Positions 1 to 11,738 are shown, counted from the first letter of the stretch. The stretch is DNA of 64,000 nucleotides from Micromonospora citrea (GCF_900090315.1 NZ_FMHZ01000002.1:62001-126000), one strand, 5' to 3'. Notes: a model not told the origin generated them from the letters alone. A program made the numbers and translations.

Positions 1-104
1 CGGCGCCCCGACACGATGGCATCCGAGGCCCCGCTTCCGGTTGCGCCCCGGCGCACCCGCCACGAATGTGGGCAGAACGGCGATCTACCTGAGGGATGGA
101 GCTT

Positions 105-3100
105 ATGTCGCGAGCGACCGAAGGTGCCGGACGGGCGCTGCTGGCGGTGGGTGGTCTGGTCCGCCGCGCGGAGGTGTCCGCCGACGGCCGGACGCTGCAC
201 CAGATCGGCGGCCGGGAGGCGGACGCGTTCTACCGGGACCGCTGGTCCTACGACAAGGTGGTGCGCTCCACGCACGGCGTCAACTGCACCGGCTCGTGCT
301 CCTGGAAGGTGTACGTCAAGGACGGCATCATCACCTGGGAGCAGCAGCAGACCGACTACCCCAGCGTCGGGCCGGACCGGCCGGAGTACGAGCCGCGCGG
401 CTGTCCCCGGGGCGCCGCCTTCTCCTGGTACACCTACTCCCCCACCCGGGTGCGGTACCCGTACGCGCGGGGCGTGCTGGTGCAGATGTACCGGGAGGCC
501 AAGGGCCGCCTCGGTGACCCGGTCGCCGCGTGGGCGGAGATCCAGGCCGATCCCGAGCGCCGTCGCCGCTACCAGAAGGCGCGCGGCAAGGGCGGCCTGG
601 TGCGCATCGGCTGGGACGAGGCGCAGGAGATGATCGCCGCCGCGCACGTGCACACGATCGCCGAGTACGGACCGGACCGGGTCGCCGGCTTCTCTCCGAT
701 CCCGGCGATGTCGATGGTGTCGCACGCCGTCGGCGCCCGGTTCGTCTCCCTGCTCGGCGGGTCCATGCTCTCCTTCTACGACTGGTACGCGGACCTGCCG
801 GTGGCCTCCCCGCAGGTCTTCGGCGACCAGACCGACGTGCCCGAGTCCGGCGACTGGTGGGACGCCTCCTACTTCGTCATGTGGGGCTCCAACGTGCCGG
901 TGACCCGTACACCCGACGCGCACTGGATGGCCGAGGCGCGCTACCGGGGCCAGAAGGTCGTGGTGGTCAGCCCGGACTTCGCCGACAACGTGAAGTTCGC
1001 CGACGAGTGGATGCCCGCCCAGCCGGGCACCGACGGCGCCCTGGCGATGGCGATGGGGCACGTGGTCCTCAAGGAGTTCTTCGTCGACCGGCGCACCCCG
1101 CGCTTCGTCGACTACGTGCGCCGCTTCACCGACCTGCCGTTCCTGGTGACGCTGGAGCCCGGCGCGGACGGCGCGTACCGGCCGGGCAAGTTCCTCACCG
1201 CCGAGGACCTGGGCGAGAGTGGGAAGGAGGCGGCCTTCAAGACGGTGCTGTGGGACTCGGTCACCGACGCGCCCGCCGTGCCGCGCGGCAGCCTCGGGCA
1301 CCGCTGGGGCGAGCGGGACGGGCAGTGGAACCTCGACCTGGGCGAGGTGGAGCCGGCACTGACCTGCCTGGCCGCCGGCGACGCGGTCGAGGTGGAGCTG
1401 CCCCGCTTCGACACCGACACCCCGCAGGTGCTGCGCCGGGGCGTGCCGACCCGGCGCGTCCGGCGGGCGGGCGCGAGCGGCGAGATCGTCGTGACCAGCG
1501 TGTTCGACCTGCTGCTGGCCCAGTACGGGGTGGCCCGCGACGGGCTGCCCGGGCAGTGGCCGGCGGGCTACGACGACGTCGCGTCGCCGTACACGCCGGC
1601 GTGGCAGGAGCCCATCACCGGGGTGCCGGCGGCGCAGGTCGCCCGGGTGGCGCGCGAGTTCGCCGACAACGCGGAACGCTCCGGCGGCCGGTCGATGATC
1701 CTGCTGGGCGCCGGCACCAACCACTGGTTCCACTCCGACGCCACCTACCGGGCGATCCTGGCGCTGGTGACCCTCACCGGGTGCCAGGGCGTCAACGGCG
1801 GCGGCTGGGCGCACTACGTCGGGCAGGAGAAGTGCCGCCCGGCGACCGGCTGGGCGCAGCTCGCGTTCGGCCTGGACTGGGTGCGCCCGCCGCGGCAGAT
1901 GATCGGCACCGCCTTCTGGTACGTGCACACCGACCAGTGGCGCTACGACACGTACTCCGCCGACGTGGTGGCCTCGCCGACCGGCACGGGCGCCTTCGCC
2001 GGCAAGCACACCATGGACCTGCTGGCCCAGTCGGCGCGCTCGGGCTGGATGCCGTCGATGCCGACGTTCGACCGCAGCCCGCTCGACCTGGCCGACGAGG
2101 CCCTGGCCGCCCGCCCCGACGACCCGGGCGGCTGGGTGGCCGAGCAGCTCGGCGAAGGGCGGTTGCGCTTCGCCTGCACCGACCCGGACGCGCCGGAGAA
2201 CTGGCCGCGCGTGCTCACCGTGTGGCGGGCCAACCTGCTCGGCTCGTCGGCGAAGGGCAACGAGTACTTCCTGCGGCACCTGCTCGGCACGGACGCCAAC
2301 CTGCGCGCCGACGAGGCCCCGGAGGAGCTGCGGCCGAAGGACGTGACCTGGCGGGAGGAGGCGCCGGAGGGCAAGCTCGACCTGCTGCTGTCGCTGGACT
2401 TCCGGATGACCTCCACGACGCTCTTCTCCGACGTCGTGCTGCCGGCCGCCACCTGGTACGAGAAGCACGACCTGAGCAGCACCGACATGCATCCCTTCGT
2501 GCACGCGTTCACCCCGGCGATCAACCCGCCGTGGCAGACCCGCACCGACTTCGACGCCTTCCACGGCATCGCCCGCGCGTTCTCGACGCTGGCGGAGCGG
2601 CACCTCGGCGTACGCAGGGATCTCGTCGCGGCGCCGCTGCTGCACGACACCCCGGACGCGATGGCGACCCCGCACGGCCGGGTGCGCGACTGGGCGGCCG
2701 AGGGTGAGACGCCGGTGCCCGGCCGCACGATGCCGAAGCTGCTGGTGGTGGAGCGCGACTACGGCGCGGTCGCGGACAAGCTGGCCGCGCTGGGCCCGCT
2801 GATGGACACGCTCGGCACGTCCGGCAAGGGCGTGGCGGTCGACGTCACGCCGGAGGTCGCGTACCTGCGGCGCAAGAACGGCGAGGTGCGCGGCGGGGTG
2901 GCCGACGGGCGGCCGTCGCTGGCGACGGACGTGCACGCCTGCGAGGCGATCCTCGCCCTCTCCGGCACCACCAACGGCCGCGTCGCCACCGCCGGCTTCC
3001 GCGACGTGGAGAAGCGCACGGGCGTACGCCTGGCGGACCTGGCGGCCGAGCACGAGGGCAAGCAGATCACCTTCGCCGACACCCAGTCCCGCCCGGTGCC

Positions 3101-3788
3101 GGTGATCACGAGCCCGGAGTGGTCGGGCAGCGAGCACGGCGGTCGCCGCTACTCGCCGTTCACCATCAACACCGAGCGGCTCAAGCCGTGGCACACGCTC
3201 ACCGGGCGGCAGCACTTCTTCCTCGACCACGACTGGATGCACGAGGCGGGCGAGGCACTGCCGATCTTCCGCCCGCCGCTGGACATGCACCGCCTCTTCG
3301 GCGAGCCGAGACTCGGCCGTAACGGCGAGTTGGAGATCACCGTCCGGTACCTCACGCCGCACTCGAAGTGGTCGATCCACTCGGAGTACCAGGACAACCT
3401 GCTGATGCTGACGCTGTCGCGCGGCGGGCCGACGATGTGGATGAGCGAGGCCGACGCCGCGAAGATCGGCGTACGGGACAACGAGTGGATCGAGGCGGTC
3501 AACCGCAACGGCGTCGTGGTCTGCCGGGCCGTGGTCACCCACAAGATGCCCGAGGGGACGGTCTACATGTACCACGCCCAGGAACGGGTGATCGACGTGC
3601 CGAAGGCGGAGGTCAACGGCCGGCGCGGCGGCATCCACAACTCGCTGACCCGGCTGCTGGTCAAGCCCACGCACCTCATCGGCGGGTACGCCCAGTTGTC
3701 GTTCGCGTTCAACTATCTCGGGCCCACCGGCAACCAGCGCGACGAGGTCACCGTGATCCGCCGCCGTTCGCAGGAGGTGCAGTACTGA
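105..3788 (+). CDS. narG: Respiratory nitrate reductase, alpha subunit NarG
   Basis: Catalytic subunit (about 1227 aa) of the membrane-bound quinol:nitrate oxidoreductase; it reduces nitrate to nitrite at a molybdenum bis-MGD site on the cytoplasmic face. The N-terminal FS0 cluster motif HGVNCTGSCSWKV is at about residues 57-69, with a further Cys (RGCPRG) near residue 100. Full family length. The ATG at 105 is preferred over the one at 96 because GAGGG (91-95) lies 9 nt upstream of it. The stop overlaps the narH start (ATGA). First gene of narGHJI plus narK. The promoter is not in the window. Confidence 0.97.
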   Translation: MSRATEGAGRALLAVGGLVRRAEVSADGRTLHQIGGREADAFYRDRWSYDKVVRSTHGVNCTGSCSWKVYVKDGIITWEQQQTDYPSVGPDRPEYEPRGCPRGAAFSWYTYSPTRVRYPYARGVLVQMYREAKGRLGDPVAAWAEIQADPERRRRYQKARGKGGLVRIGWDEAQEMIAAAHVHTIAEYGPDRVAGFSPIPAMSMVSHAVGARFVSLLGGSMLSFYDWYADLPVASPQVFGDQTDVPESGDWWDASYFVMWGSNVPVTRTPDAHWMAEARYRGQKVVVVSPDFADNVKFADEWMPAQPGTDGALAMAMGHVVLKEFFVDRRTPRFVDYVRRFTDLPFLVTLEPGADGAYRPGKFLTAEDLGESGKEAAFKTVLWDSVTDAPAVPRGSLGHRWGERDGQWNLDLGEVEPALTCLAAGDAVEVELPRFDTDTPQVLRRGVPTRRVRRAGASGEIVVTSVFDLLLAQYGVARDGLPGQWPAGYDDVASPYTPAWQEPITGVPAAQVARVAREFADNAERSGGRSMILLGAGTNHWFHSDATYRAILALVTLTGCQGVNGGGWAHYVGQEKCRPATGWAQLAFGLDWVRPPRQMIGTAFWYVHTDQWRYDTYSADVVASPTGTGAFAGKHTMDLLAQSARSGWMPSMPTFDRSPLDLADEALAARPDDPGGWVAEQLGEGRLRFACTDPDAPENWPRVLTVWRANLLGSSAKGNEYFLRHLLGTDANLRADEAPEELRPKDVTWREEAPEGKLDLLLSLDFRMTSTTLFSDVVLPAATWYEKHDLSSTDMHPFVHAFTPAINPPWQTRTDFDAFHGIARAFSTLAERHLGVRRDLVAAPLLHDTPDAMATPHGRVRDWAAEGETPVPGRTMPKLLVVERDYGAVADKLAALGPLMDTLGTSGKGVAVDVTPEVAYLRRKNGEVRGGVADGRPSLATDVHACEAILALSGTTNGRVATAGFRDVEKRTGVRLADLAAEHEGKQITFADTQSRPVPVITSPEWSGSEHGGRRYSPFTINTERLKPWHTLTGRQHFFLDHDWMHEAGEALPIFRPPLDMHRLFGEPRLGRNGELEITVRYLTPHSKWSIHSEYQDNLLMLTLSRGGPTMWMSEADAAKIGVRDNEWIEAVNRNGVVVCRAVVTHKMPEGTVYMYHAQERVIDVPKAEVNGRRGGIHNSLTRLLVKPTHLIGGYAQLSFAFNYLGPTGNQRDEVTVIRRRSQEVQY

Positions 3789-5482
3789 TGCGCGTGATGG
3801 CCCAGATGGCGATGGTGATGAACCTCGACAAGTGCATCGGCTGCCACACCTGCTCGGTGACGTGCAAGCAGGCGTGGACCAACCGGTCCGGCGTCGAGTA
3901 CGTCTGGTTCAACAACGTGGAGACCCGGCCCGGCCAGGGCTACCCGCGCACGTACGAGGACCAGCAGCGGTGGCAGGGCGGCTGGGTGCGTACCCGCTCG
4001 GGGAAGCTCAAGCCCCGCTCGGGCGGCCGGTTGAAGAAGCTGTTCGGCATCTTCGCCAACCCGAAGCTGCCGTCCATGCGGGACTACTACGAGCCGTGGA
4101 CGTACGACTACGAGCACCTGCTCACCGCGCCGGCCGGTGACGACACGCCCGTCGCCCGGCCGAAGTCCCTGCTCACCGGCCAGGACACGAAGATCACCTG
4201 GAGCGCCAACTGGGACGACTCGCTCGCCGGCGGCAACGAGATCGCCGCCGGCGACCCCGTGCTGGCGAAGGTCTCCGACCAGGTGAAGCAGGAGTTCGAG
4301 AAGACCTTCATGTTCTTCCTGCCGCGCATCTGCGAGCACTGCCTCAACCCGTCCTGCGCGGCGTCCTGCCCGTCGGGGGCGATCTACAAGCGGGCCGAGG
4401 ACGGCATCGTGCTGGTCGACCAGGACCGCTGCCGGGGCTGGCGGATGTGCGTGACCGGCTGCCCGTACAAGAAGGTCTACTTCAACCACCGCACCGGCAA
4501 GGCCGAGAAGTGCACGTTCTGCTTCCCGCGCATCGAGATCGGCCAGCCGACCATCTGCTCCGAGACCTGCGTGGGACGCCTGCGCTACCTGGGGCTGATG
4601 CTCTACGACGTCGACCGGGTCGCCGAGGCCGCGGCCGTCAAGGACGAGGACGACCTCTACGCCGCGCAGCGTTCGGTCTTCCTCGATCCGCACGACCCGG
4701 CCGTGGTCGAGGCCGCGCGGGCCGCCGGCATCCCCGAGGACTGGATCGACGCCGCCCGACGCTCCCCGATCTGGGACCTGATCATGAAGTACGAGGTGGC
4801 GTTGCCGCTGCATCCGGAGTACCGGACCATGCCGATGGTCTGGTACATCCCGCCGCTGTCGCCGGTGGCCGACGTGCTGCGCGACACCGGCCACGACGCG
4901 GAGGACGCGGGCAACCTCTTCGGCGCGATCGACGCGCTGCGCATCCCGGTGGAGTACCTCGCCGAGCTGTTCAGCGCCGGCGACCCCGCCCCGGTGCGCG
5001 CCGTGCTCAACCGGCTCGCGGCGATGCGGTCGTACCAGCGCCGGATCAACCTGGGCGAGGCGCCCGACGAGTCGATCGCCGCCGCCGTCGGCATGACCGG
5101 CGAGCAGATGGACGAGATGTACCGGCTGCTGGCCATCGCCAAGTACGAGCAGCGCTACGTCATCCCGACCGCGCACGCCGAGGACGCGCACCGGCTGGAG
5201 AAGATCGCCACCGAGTGCAGCCTCGACTACGAGGGCGGCCCGGGCATGGGCGGCGGCGGCCCGTACGGGCAGGGTCCCTTCGGGGAGTCGTCGGGCACGC
5301 CGGTGCCGGTGCAGGTGGAGACCTTCCACATGCTGCGCGACCGGCAGACCGCCGACGCCTTCACCGACCCCGGCGACGGGCCACGCCGGGTCAACCTTCT
5401 CAACTGGGACGGCAAGGGCACCCCGAAGGGGCTCTTTCCGCCCCGCCCCCGCGATCCGGAGCAGGAGGAGGGCGCACGATGA
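3788..5482 (+). CDS. narH: Respiratory nitrate reductase, beta subunit NarH
   Basis: Iron-sulfur electron-transfer subunit (564 aa) passing electrons from NarI haems to NarG. Four cysteine groups are visible: CIGCHTCSVTCKQAW at the N terminus, CEHCLNPSCAASCPSG, CRGWRMCVTGCPYKK and a CTFCFPR/CSETC pair. The Trp in CRGWRMC replaces a Cys, as in other NarH, and marks the [3Fe-4S] cluster. Its ATG overlaps the narG stop and its own stop overlaps the narJ start, so translation is probably coupled. A Gly-rich stretch precedes the C-terminal region. Confidence 0.97.
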   Translation: MRVMAQMAMVMNLDKCIGCHTCSVTCKQAWTNRSGVEYVWFNNVETRPGQGYPRTYEDQQRWQGGWVRTRSGKLKPRSGGRLKKLFGIFANPKLPSMRDYYEPWTYDYEHLLTAPAGDDTPVARPKSLLTGQDTKITWSANWDDSLAGGNEIAAGDPVLAKVSDQVKQEFEKTFMFFLPRICEHCLNPSCAASCPSGAIYKRAEDGIVLVDQDRCRGWRMCVTGCPYKKVYFNHRTGKAEKCTFCFPRIEIGQPTICSETCVGRLRYLGLMLYDVDRVAEAAAVKDEDDLYAAQRSVFLDPHDPAVVEAARAAGIPEDWIDAARRSPIWDLIMKYEVALPLHPEYRTMPMVWYIPPLSPVADVLRDTGHDAEDAGNLFGAIDALRIPVEYLAELFSAGDPAPVRAVLNRLAAMRSYQRRINLGEAPDESIAAAVGMTGEQMDEMYRLLAIAKYEQRYVIPTAHAEDAHRLEKIATECSLDYEGGPGMGGGGPYGQGPFGESSGTPVPVQVETFHMLRDRQTADAFTDPGDGPRRVNLLNWDGKGTPKGLFPPRPRDPEQEEGAR

Positions 5483-6105
5483 GCGAGCCCACCTGGCGGG
5501 CGGTGGCGGCCCGGGCCGCCTCGCTGCTGCTGCGTTACCCCGACGACGAGGTCATGGCGGCGCTGCCGGTGCTGCGCGCCGCCCTCGACGAGCTGCCGGC
5601 GGCGGTCGCCGGGCCGCTGCGCGAGGTCGTCGCGCACCGCGAGCGCACCGAGCCCGGCCGGCTCCGGGCGGAGTACGTCGAGCTGTTCGACTTCCGCCGC
5701 CGCTGCTGCCTGCACCTGACCTACTACACCTGTGGCGACACCCGCAAGCGGGGCGAGGCCCTCGTCGGCTTCACCGCCGCCTACAAGCGGGCCGGCCTGG
5801 AGGTGGTCGACGGCGAGCTGCCCGACTTCCTGCCCGCGGTGCTCGACCTGTCCGCCGTGGACGACGGCGGGTGGCGGCTGCTGCGCGACAACCGGGTCGG
5901 CCTGGACCTGCTGGTGGCGGCGCTGGAGCGGGAGGAGTCCGGCTACCGGAACGCGGTGGCCGCCGTCCGGGAGACGCTGCCGCCCGCCGGGCCGGCCGAC
6001 CTCGCCGCGGCCGCCCGGCTGGCCCGGACCGGCCCGCCGGTCGAGCAGGTCGGGCTGGAGCCGTTCGGCCTCGTGGACACCGCCACCACGGGAGGCCGCC
6101 GGTGA
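5479..6105 (+). CDS. narJ: Nitrate reductase assembly chaperone NarJ
   Basis: System-specific chaperone (208 aa, TorD/DmsD-like helical fold). It binds apo-NarG and promotes molybdenum cofactor insertion and membrane docking; it is not part of the final enzyme. The family hallmark segment is present: a YVELFDFRRR stretch, then LTYYTCGDTRKRGEAL and GELPDFLPAVLD. It overlaps narH by 4 nt and is followed by narI after 40 nt. Confidence 0.94.
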   Translation: MSEPTWRAVAARAASLLLRYPDDEVMAALPVLRAALDELPAAVAGPLREVVAHRERTEPGRLRAEYVELFDFRRRCCLHLTYYTCGDTRKRGEALVGFTAAYKRAGLEVVDGELPDFLPAVLDLSAVDDGGWRLLRDNRVGLDLLVAALEREESGYRNAVAAVRETLPPAGPADLAAAARLARTGPPVEQVGLEPFGLVDTATTGGRR

Positions 6106-6145
6106 GCGCCCGGAGCACCGCCACCGCGAACGGAGGGCAAGACCG

Positions 6146-6907
6146 ATGAACACGCTGCTGTGGGTCGTGTACCCGTACCTGTCCCTGGTGGTCCTGGCCG
6201 GTGGGCTGATCTGGCGCCACCGGTACGACAAGTTCGGCTGGACCACCCGGTCGTCGCAGCTCCACGAGAGCGCCATCCTGCGCTGGGGCAGCCCGATGTT
6301 CCACTTCGGGGTGCTCATGGTCCTCGTCGGACACGTGGGCGGCCTGCTGGTCCCGAAGGCGTGGACCGAGGCGGTCGGCGTCACCGAGCACACGTACCAC
6401 CTGATGGCCGTGTTCATCGGCACGGTGGCCGGCTTCTGCACCCTGATCGGGCTGGGCATCCTCGTCGCCCGCCGGCGGCTCACCGGGCCGGTCTTCGCCG
6501 CCACCACCCGCAACGACAAGGCGATGTACGTGGTGCTCGCCGGCGTGATCGTGCTCGGCCTCTGGGCCACCGTGCGCGCCAACGTGTCGGGGCCCGGCTA
6601 CGACTACCGGGAGACGATCTCCCCGTGGTTCCGGTCGCTGTTCTACCTCAGCCCGGACCCGGAGATCATGGCCGCCGTGCCGGTGGCCTTCCAGATCCAC
6701 ATCCTGGCGGCGTTCGCCCTCTTCGCGTTCTGGCCGTTCACCCGCCTGGTGCACGCGTTCAGCGCCCCGGTCGGCTACGTCACCCGCCCGTACGTCGTCT
6801 ACCGCAGCCGCGACGACCGGCCCGGGCTGCGGCCGAGCCGGCCCGGCTGGGAGGGCCCGCCGACGCTGCCCACCCCGCGCGGCGACCGCAGCCGCTCGGG
6901 CCGGTGA
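6146..6907 (+). CDS. narI: Respiratory nitrate reductase, gamma subunit NarI
   Basis: Membrane cytochrome b subunit (253 aa) that oxidises quinol and anchors NarGH. About five hydrophobic segments are visible, beginning LLWVVYPYLSLVVLAGGLIW. Candidate haem b ligands are His residues in MFHFGVL, LVGHVGG, EHTYHLM and FQIHILA. The start follows CGGAGGG with good spacing. The hydrophilic tail after about residue 215 (Arg/Pro-rich) is longer than in the E. coli protein. Confidence 0.95.
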   Translation: MNTLLWVVYPYLSLVVLAGGLIWRHRYDKFGWTTRSSQLHESAILRWGSPMFHFGVLMVLVGHVGGLLVPKAWTEAVGVTEHTYHLMAVFIGTVAGFCTLIGLGILVARRRLTGPVFAATTRNDKAMYVVLAGVIVLGLWATVRANVSGPGYDYRETISPWFRSLFYLSPDPEIMAAVPVAFQIHILAAFALFAFWPFTRLVHAFSAPVGYVTRPYVVYRSRDDRPGLRPSRPGWEGPPTLPTPRGDRSRSGR

Positions 6908-6940
6908 GCGCCGTACCCGCACGATTCGACGGAGGCAGCC

Positions 6941-8200
6941 ATGAGCATCGCGCGTGACGGAGAGTCGACCCGGACCATCCCGGCGGCGGACGCGTCCTCC
7001 GCCGCCGCCGCTGGGGCGCCGACGACGGGCAGGTCCGGCGCCGCGACCCAGCTCGTCCTGGCCACCCTCGGCTTCCTGGTCAACTTCTGGGGCTGGGCGC
7101 TGCTGGGCCCGCTCGGCCCGGGCATCAAGGAGCGCCTCGACCTCAGCTTCACCGCGCAGTCCCTGCTGGTGGCCGTGCCGGTGGTGGTCGGGTCGCTGGG
7201 CCGCGTCCCGGTGGGCGCGCTCACCGACCGCTACGGCGCTCGGGTGGTCTTCCCGCTGGTCACACTCGCCACGATCGTGCCGGTGCTGACCCTGAGCGTG
7301 GTGTCGTCCTATCCGGCGCTGCTCGTGACCGGCTTCTTCCTCGGCATCGGCGGCACCGCCTTCGCCGTCGGCGTTCCGCTGGTCTCCGGCTGGTATCCGC
7401 CCGCGCGGCGCGGCTTCGCGATCGGCGTGTTCGGCATCGGCATGGGCGGCACCGCGATCGCCAACTTCACCACCGTCCGGCTCGCCGACGCCTACGGCGA
7501 CCGGGCCCCGTTCCTGCTCGTGGCCGCGATCCTCGCCGCCTACGCGGTCGTGTCGTTCCTGCTGCTGCGCGACGCCCCGGGCCGGGTCCGACCGACCGGC
7601 TCGGCCTGGCGACGCCTCGCCACGGTCGGCCGGCTGACCGTCACCTGGCAGCTCTGCTTCCTGTACGCGGTCGGCTTCGGCGGGTTCGTCGCCTTCAGCG
7701 TGTACCTGCCGGCCTACCTGCGCACCACCTACGACCTGAGCGCCGCGGACGGCGCGTTGCGTACGGCCGGCTTCGTGGTCCTCGCCGTCCTCGCCCGACC
7801 GGTGGGCGGCTGGCTCTCCGACCGGCTGCACCCGGTGCCGGTGCTGGTGTGGTGCTTCGGCGGGGTGGCCGCCTTCGCGGTGGTGCAGGCCTTCGAGCCC
7901 GTCCTGATGCCCGTGGCGACCGTCGCGCTGCTCGGCATGGCGGTGCTGCTCGGCGCGGCCAGCGGCGCCGTGTTCGCTCTCGTCGGCAAGGTCGCCCCCG
8001 CCGACCAGGTGGGCGCGGTCACCGGGCTGGTCGGTGCCGCCGGTGGCCTCGGCGGGTTCGTCCCGCCGCTGGTGATGGGCTGGGTGTACGGCGTGCAGGG
8101 CTCGTACGCCATCGGTCTGATGCTGCTCTCCGACGTCGCGCTGGCGGCGGCGGTGTTCACGGCGGTGAAGATGGGGGGCCTCGCCAGGCGCGACGTCTGA
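6941..8200 (+). CDS. narK: Nitrate/nitrite MFS transporter NarK
   Basis: Twelve-helix major facilitator transporter (419 aa) of the nitrate/nitrite porter family, supplying nitrate and/or exporting nitrite for the adjacent reductase. After an Ala-rich cytoplasmic N terminus of about 30 residues, the first helix reads LGFLVNFWGWALLGPLGPGI and the loop-2 motif is GRVPVGALTDRYGARVV. It sits 33 nt after narI with its own GGAGG site and is followed by a strong hairpin, so it probably ends the operon. Confidence 0.93.
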   Translation: MSIARDGESTRTIPAADASSAAAAGAPTTGRSGAATQLVLATLGFLVNFWGWALLGPLGPGIKERLDLSFTAQSLLVAVPVVVGSLGRVPVGALTDRYGARVVFPLVTLATIVPVLTLSVVSSYPALLVTGFFLGIGGTAFAVGVPLVSGWYPPARRGFAIGVFGIGMGGTAIANFTTVRLADAYGDRAPFLLVAAILAAYAVVSFLLLRDAPGRVRPTGSAWRRLATVGRLTVTWQLCFLYAVGFGGFVAFSVYLPAYLRTTYDLSAADGALRTAGFVVLAVLARPVGGWLSDRLHPVPVLVWCFGGVAAFAVVQAFEPVLMPVATVALLGMAVLLGAASGAVFALVGKVAPADQVGAVTGLVGAAGGLGGFVPPLVMGWVYGVQGSYAIGLMLLSDVALAAAVFTAVKMGGLARRDV

Positions 8201-8232
8201 CCGCACGACAGGCGCCGACCCGGTCGGCGTGC

Positions 8233-8260
8233 CCGGCCCGGCCGCTCGCGGCCGGGCCGG
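8233..8260 (+). terminator. Hairpin after narK
   Basis: Perfect 13-bp inverted repeat with 2 nt between the arms (CCGGCCCGGCCGC and its complement), 32 nt after the narK stop. There is no T tract, which is usual for actinomycete terminators. It is followed by two more copies of GGGCCGGCCTCGTCGT. Probable end of the nar operon. Confidence 0.6.
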
Positions 8261-10027
<1,767 letters not shown>

Positions 10028-10040
10028 CCAGCGAGCGGCC

Positions 10041-10076
10041 GGCCCCGGGGTGGCGGCGTCCCGTCGCCCCGGGGTC
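10041..10076 (+). terminator. Inverted repeat after xylanase gene
   Basis: Two copies of the self-complementary CCCCGGGG, about 17 nt apart, begin 14 nt after the xylanase stop. They can fold into a GC-rich stem and may end the xylanase transcript or separate it from the esterase gene. No T tract. Confidence 0.35.
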
Positions 10077-10190
10077 TCCGGCTCCCCGCCGTCCCGACGG
10101 CCCCGGTCGAGCGGTGGACCGCGGCGAGACCGGGCCGCTCCGCGAACCGCTGGCGCCGCCCTGTCCGCCGCCCTTCTGGAGGAACCAGCC

Positions 10191-11492
10191 ATGAGAACGA
10201 AGATCAGACTGCTCGGCGCCGCCCTGGCGACCGCCGCGCTGACGGCGCTGGCGGCCATGACCGTCACCGCGCCGGCGTCGGCCGCGGCGCTGACCGAGGT
10301 CACCAACTTCGGCCCCAACCCGAGCAACCTGCGCATGTACCTGTACGTGCCGGACACCGTCGCGCCGCGCCCGGGCCTGCTGGTCGCCGTGCACTACTGC
10401 ACCGGCACGGGCCCGGCCTTCCACTCGGGCACCCAGTTCGCGGCGTTGGCCGACCGGTACGGCTACATCGTGGTCTACCCGTCCGTGACCCGCAGCAGCC
10501 AGTGCTTCGACGTCTCGTCCCCGCAGGCGCTGCGCCGCGGCGGCGGCAGCGACCCGGTGGGCATCATGTCCATGGTCGACCACGTGCGGCAGCGGTATGC
10601 CGTCGACCCGGCCCGGATCTTCGCCACCGGCGTCTCGTCCGGAGCCATGATGACGAACGTCCTGCTGGGGCTCTATCCCGACGTGTTCAGTGCCGGCGCC
10701 GCCTTCGCCGGCGTGCCCTTCGGCTGCTTCGCCACCACGAACGGCTCGGAGTGGAACAGCGAGTGCGCCAACGGCCAGGTCACCAGGACCCCGCAGCAGT
10801 GGGGCGACCTGGTGCGCGGCGCGTACCCGGGCTACGTCGGCAGGCGACCACGGATGCAGCTCTGGCACGGCACGAACGACGAGGTCCTGCGCTATCCCAA
10901 CTTCACCGAGGAGATCAAGCAGTGGACCGACCTGCACGGGCTGACCCAGACCCCGACCCGCACCGACAGCCCGCAGGCCGGTCACACCCGCACCCGCTAC
11001 GGGGGCAGCGGCGGCACCGCGCCGGTCGAGGCGATCAGCATGCAGGGCGTCTCGCACAACCTGCCGGTCGACGCCGCCCAGGCGATCCGCTTCTTCGGCC
11101 TCGACGCGACCACGCCGCCGCCCAGCACGCCGCCGCCGAGCAGCCCGCCGCCCAGCGAGCCCCCGCCGCCCGCCGGTGCCTGCCGGGTGGCGTACGCGGT
11201 AAACGCCTGGAACACCGGCCTGACCGCGTCGGTGACCATCACGAACACCGGCGGCACCACGGTCGACGGCTGGCAGTTGGCCTTCACGCTGCCGGGGGGA
11301 CAGCGCATCACCGGCGGCTGGAACGCCACCTACTCCCCGACCGGCGGGGCGGTGACGGCGCGCAACGTCGCGTACAACGCGACCATCGCGCCGAACGCGT
11401 CGGTGAACATCGGCTTCCAGGCCACCCATGCCGGTGACACCGGCGGGCCGACCTCGTTCGCGCTGAACGGCTCGACCTGCGCCGTCACCTGA
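10191..11492 (+). CDS. Secreted CE1/PHB-depolymerase-family esterase with CBM2 (probable acetylxylan esterase)
   Basis: 433 aa with a signal peptide cut near PASAAA. The alpha/beta-hydrolase domain (about 35-300) matches polyhydroxybutyrate-depolymerase/carbohydrate esterase family 1: nucleophile Ser149 in GVSSGAMM, Asp in HGTNDEV and His in GVSHNLP. A Pro/Ser linker (TPPPSTPPPSSPPPSEPP) joins a CBM2 module of about 100 residues, with Cys near each end. Downstream of a CBM2 xylanase, the likely role is removing acetyl or feruloyl groups from xylan; the exact substrate is inference. GGAGG precedes the ATG. Confidence 0.88.
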   Translation: MRTKIRLLGAALATAALTALAAMTVTAPASAAALTEVTNFGPNPSNLRMYLYVPDTVAPRPGLLVAVHYCTGTGPAFHSGTQFAALADRYGYIVVYPSVTRSSQCFDVSSPQALRRGGGSDPVGIMSMVDHVRQRYAVDPARIFATGVSSGAMMTNVLLGLYPDVFSAGAAFAGVPFGCFATTNGSEWNSECANGQVTRTPQQWGDLVRGAYPGYVGRRPRMQLWHGTNDEVLRYPNFTEEIKQWTDLHGLTQTPTRTDSPQAGHTRTRYGGSGGTAPVEAISMQGVSHNLPVDAAQAIRFFGLDATTPPPSTPPPSSPPPSEPPPPAGACRVAYAVNAWNTGLTASVTITNTGGTTVDGWQLAFTLPGGQRITGGWNATYSPTGGAVTARNVAYNATIAPNASVNIGFQATHAGDTGGPTSFALNGSTCAVT

Positions 11493-11508
11493 CCCGCCCG
11501 GGCGGCGG

Positions 11509-11545
11509 CGGGTGGCGACCGCAGGGGCACGCCCGCCGCCACCCG
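11509..11545. terminator. Hairpin between convergent esterase and ltrA genes
   Basis: Inverted repeat CGGGTGGCG / CGCCACCCG (9 bp, 19-nt loop) 17 nt after the esterase stop. It lies between convergent genes and could serve both directions. Confidence 0.4.
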
Positions 11546-11660
11546 GCCCGACGGGGCGACCGCCGCCACGGCTCCGGCCCGACAGCCCGACATCCGCCCG
11601 GCTCCGGCCCGGCGGGCGACCGCCGCCACGGCCACGGCCCGCAGCCCGGTGCCCGACACG

Positions 11661-11712
11661 GCAGCGCGGTCGCCGCAGGGCAGCGCGGTCGCCGCAGGGC
11701 AGCGCGGTCGCC
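11661..11712. repeat. 19-bp tandem repeat, 2.7 copies
   Basis: The unit GCAGCGCGGTCGCCGCAGG occurs at 11661-11679 and 11680-11698, with 14 bases of a third copy at 11699-11712. It lies in the gap between the esterase and ltrA stops. Upstream at about 11550-11630 a longer imperfect repeat contains GCGACCGCCGCCACGGC twice. No coding role was seen. Confidence 0.7.
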
Positions 11713-11738
11713 CTGGCGCGGTCGCCGTGGCGCGGCGG

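Noticed and set aside
1..104. End of an upstream gene
   Set aside because: Only about 100 bases are visible; no frame with a convincing C terminus could be assigned.
3713..5329. 538-codon minus-strand frame opposite narH
   Set aside because: Antisense to the conserved Fe-S protein; no start signal or domain.
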